Shown here piece after piece: positions 46,125 through 46,320 of a DNA stretch of 46,320 nt. The notes beneath the pieces were generated by a model, which saw nothing but the letters and a program-made list of their open reading frames with translations, was not told the origin of the DNA and did no database searches. This stretch comes from Tubiluchus corallicola (Eukaryota > Priapulida > Priapulimorpha > Priapulimorphida > Tubiluchidae), in the NCBI GenBank assembly GCA_030141605.1, contig JAQGDQ010002412.1, positions 1-46,320 on the forward strand, given 5' to 3'. How positions within the stretch are numbered: position 1 is the first letter of the stretch; the number at the start of each line of letters is the position of its first letter. A program made the position numbers and the translations under genes.

Positions 46125-46320
46125 ATGTATACTATTGAAGATTTAAATCTGAAACTTGTATCAGAGCTAAAAGAAATTGCAGAAAAAATTGGATTGAGCA
46201 ATTATAAAAAATTATCTAAAAAAGATTTGGTATACAAAATCCTTGATACCCAAGCAGACAACCCTAAAGTAGTAGAAAAAGCTATTAACGAATTATCTTC
46301 TAACCAAGAACCACCAAAAA
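46125..46320 (+). CDS. rho: Transcription termination factor Rho, N-terminal part
   Basis: The frame from ATG 46125 is open to the window edge (65 codons). MYTIEDLNLKLVSELKEIAE and YKKLSKKDLVYKILDTQA match the Rho N-terminal helical (SAP-like) domain in the form typical of Bacteroidota. The spacer after it (NPKVVEKAINELSSNQEPPK) begins the long variable insertion found in this phylum. Rho is a hexameric RNA helicase that ends transcription. The RNA-binding and ATPase domains lie outside the window. Confidence 0.85.
   Translation, partial: MYTIEDLNLKLVSELKEIAEKIGLSNYKKLSKKDLVYKILDTQADNPKVVEKAINELSSNQEPPK

Noticed and set aside
1-46320. CRISPR array, insertion sequence, prophage, toxin-antitoxin or defence genes
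   Set aside because: No spaced direct repeats, transposase or integrase motifs, or recognised defence families were seen on either strand. The only tandem array is coding.

Overview
The window is a strongly AT-rich piece of chromosome from a member of the Bacteroidota, probably an uncultured member of class Bacteroidia. Support comes from the gene families (DUF6452/DUF6048 pair, DUF2059, DUF2911, PorT-type barrels, a PorE-like TPR/PD40/OmpA protein, a long NusB, a Bacteroidota-type Rho start), from A-rich start regions without Shine-Dalgarno sites, and from repeated matches to the Bacteroidota -7 promoter element TAnnTTTG. No tRNA, rRNA, CRISPR array, insertion sequence or prophage was found. 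The content is housekeeping, envelope and surface-sugar genes.

Layout. 1-393: end of a polysaccharide flippase. 470-5205 (+): nadA-nadB, then yicC and hemW. 5185-7109 (-): envelope operon of a DUF6452 lipoprotein, DUF6048 and a beta-barrel. 7328-10477: CPBP protease with a DUF2007 tail, DUF2059 protein, POT peptide transporter. 10916-14495 (+): GDP-fucose genes gmd-fcl, a FabK/nitronate-monooxygenase-like flavoprotein, DUF2911. 14543-18560 (-): nusB-ytxH-yajC-ybbR-coaE-gmk. 18643-20112 (-): xseB and two OmpH/Skp genes with a strong terminator. 20285-25982 (-): ftsK-lolA-purM-RecD-like helicase. 26151-29865: ung, panB, a PRTase, an alpha/beta hydrolase, a beta-barrel. 30106-34490: PorE-like protein, mpl, a 2-hydroxyacid dehydrogenase. 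34663-35391: unknown lipoprotein. 35528-38873 (-): ADP-heptose operon (rfaE2-hldD-PfkB/HAD fusion), divergent from an AGE epimerase plus SSS sugar symporter (38956-41876). 41919-43258: pspC-like gene and cdsA. 43551-45839: large surface protein with four nearly identical 93-bp repeats. 46125-end: start of rho.

Two things stand out. First, ten genes, including normally essential ones (gmk, nusB), are broken by about fourteen 1-2 base indels, mostly single bases missing from short homopolymers. The conserved sequence resumes at once in another frame, so sequencing or assembly error is the leading explanation; slippage-tolerated real frameshifts are the alternative. Broken genes are annotated here as single spans. 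Second, the heptose operon carries a PfkB (HldA-like) kinase fused to a large-cap HAD phosphatase. This fusion could supply the kinase and 7-phosphatase steps in one polypeptide, beside a separate nucleotidyltransferase and epimerase.
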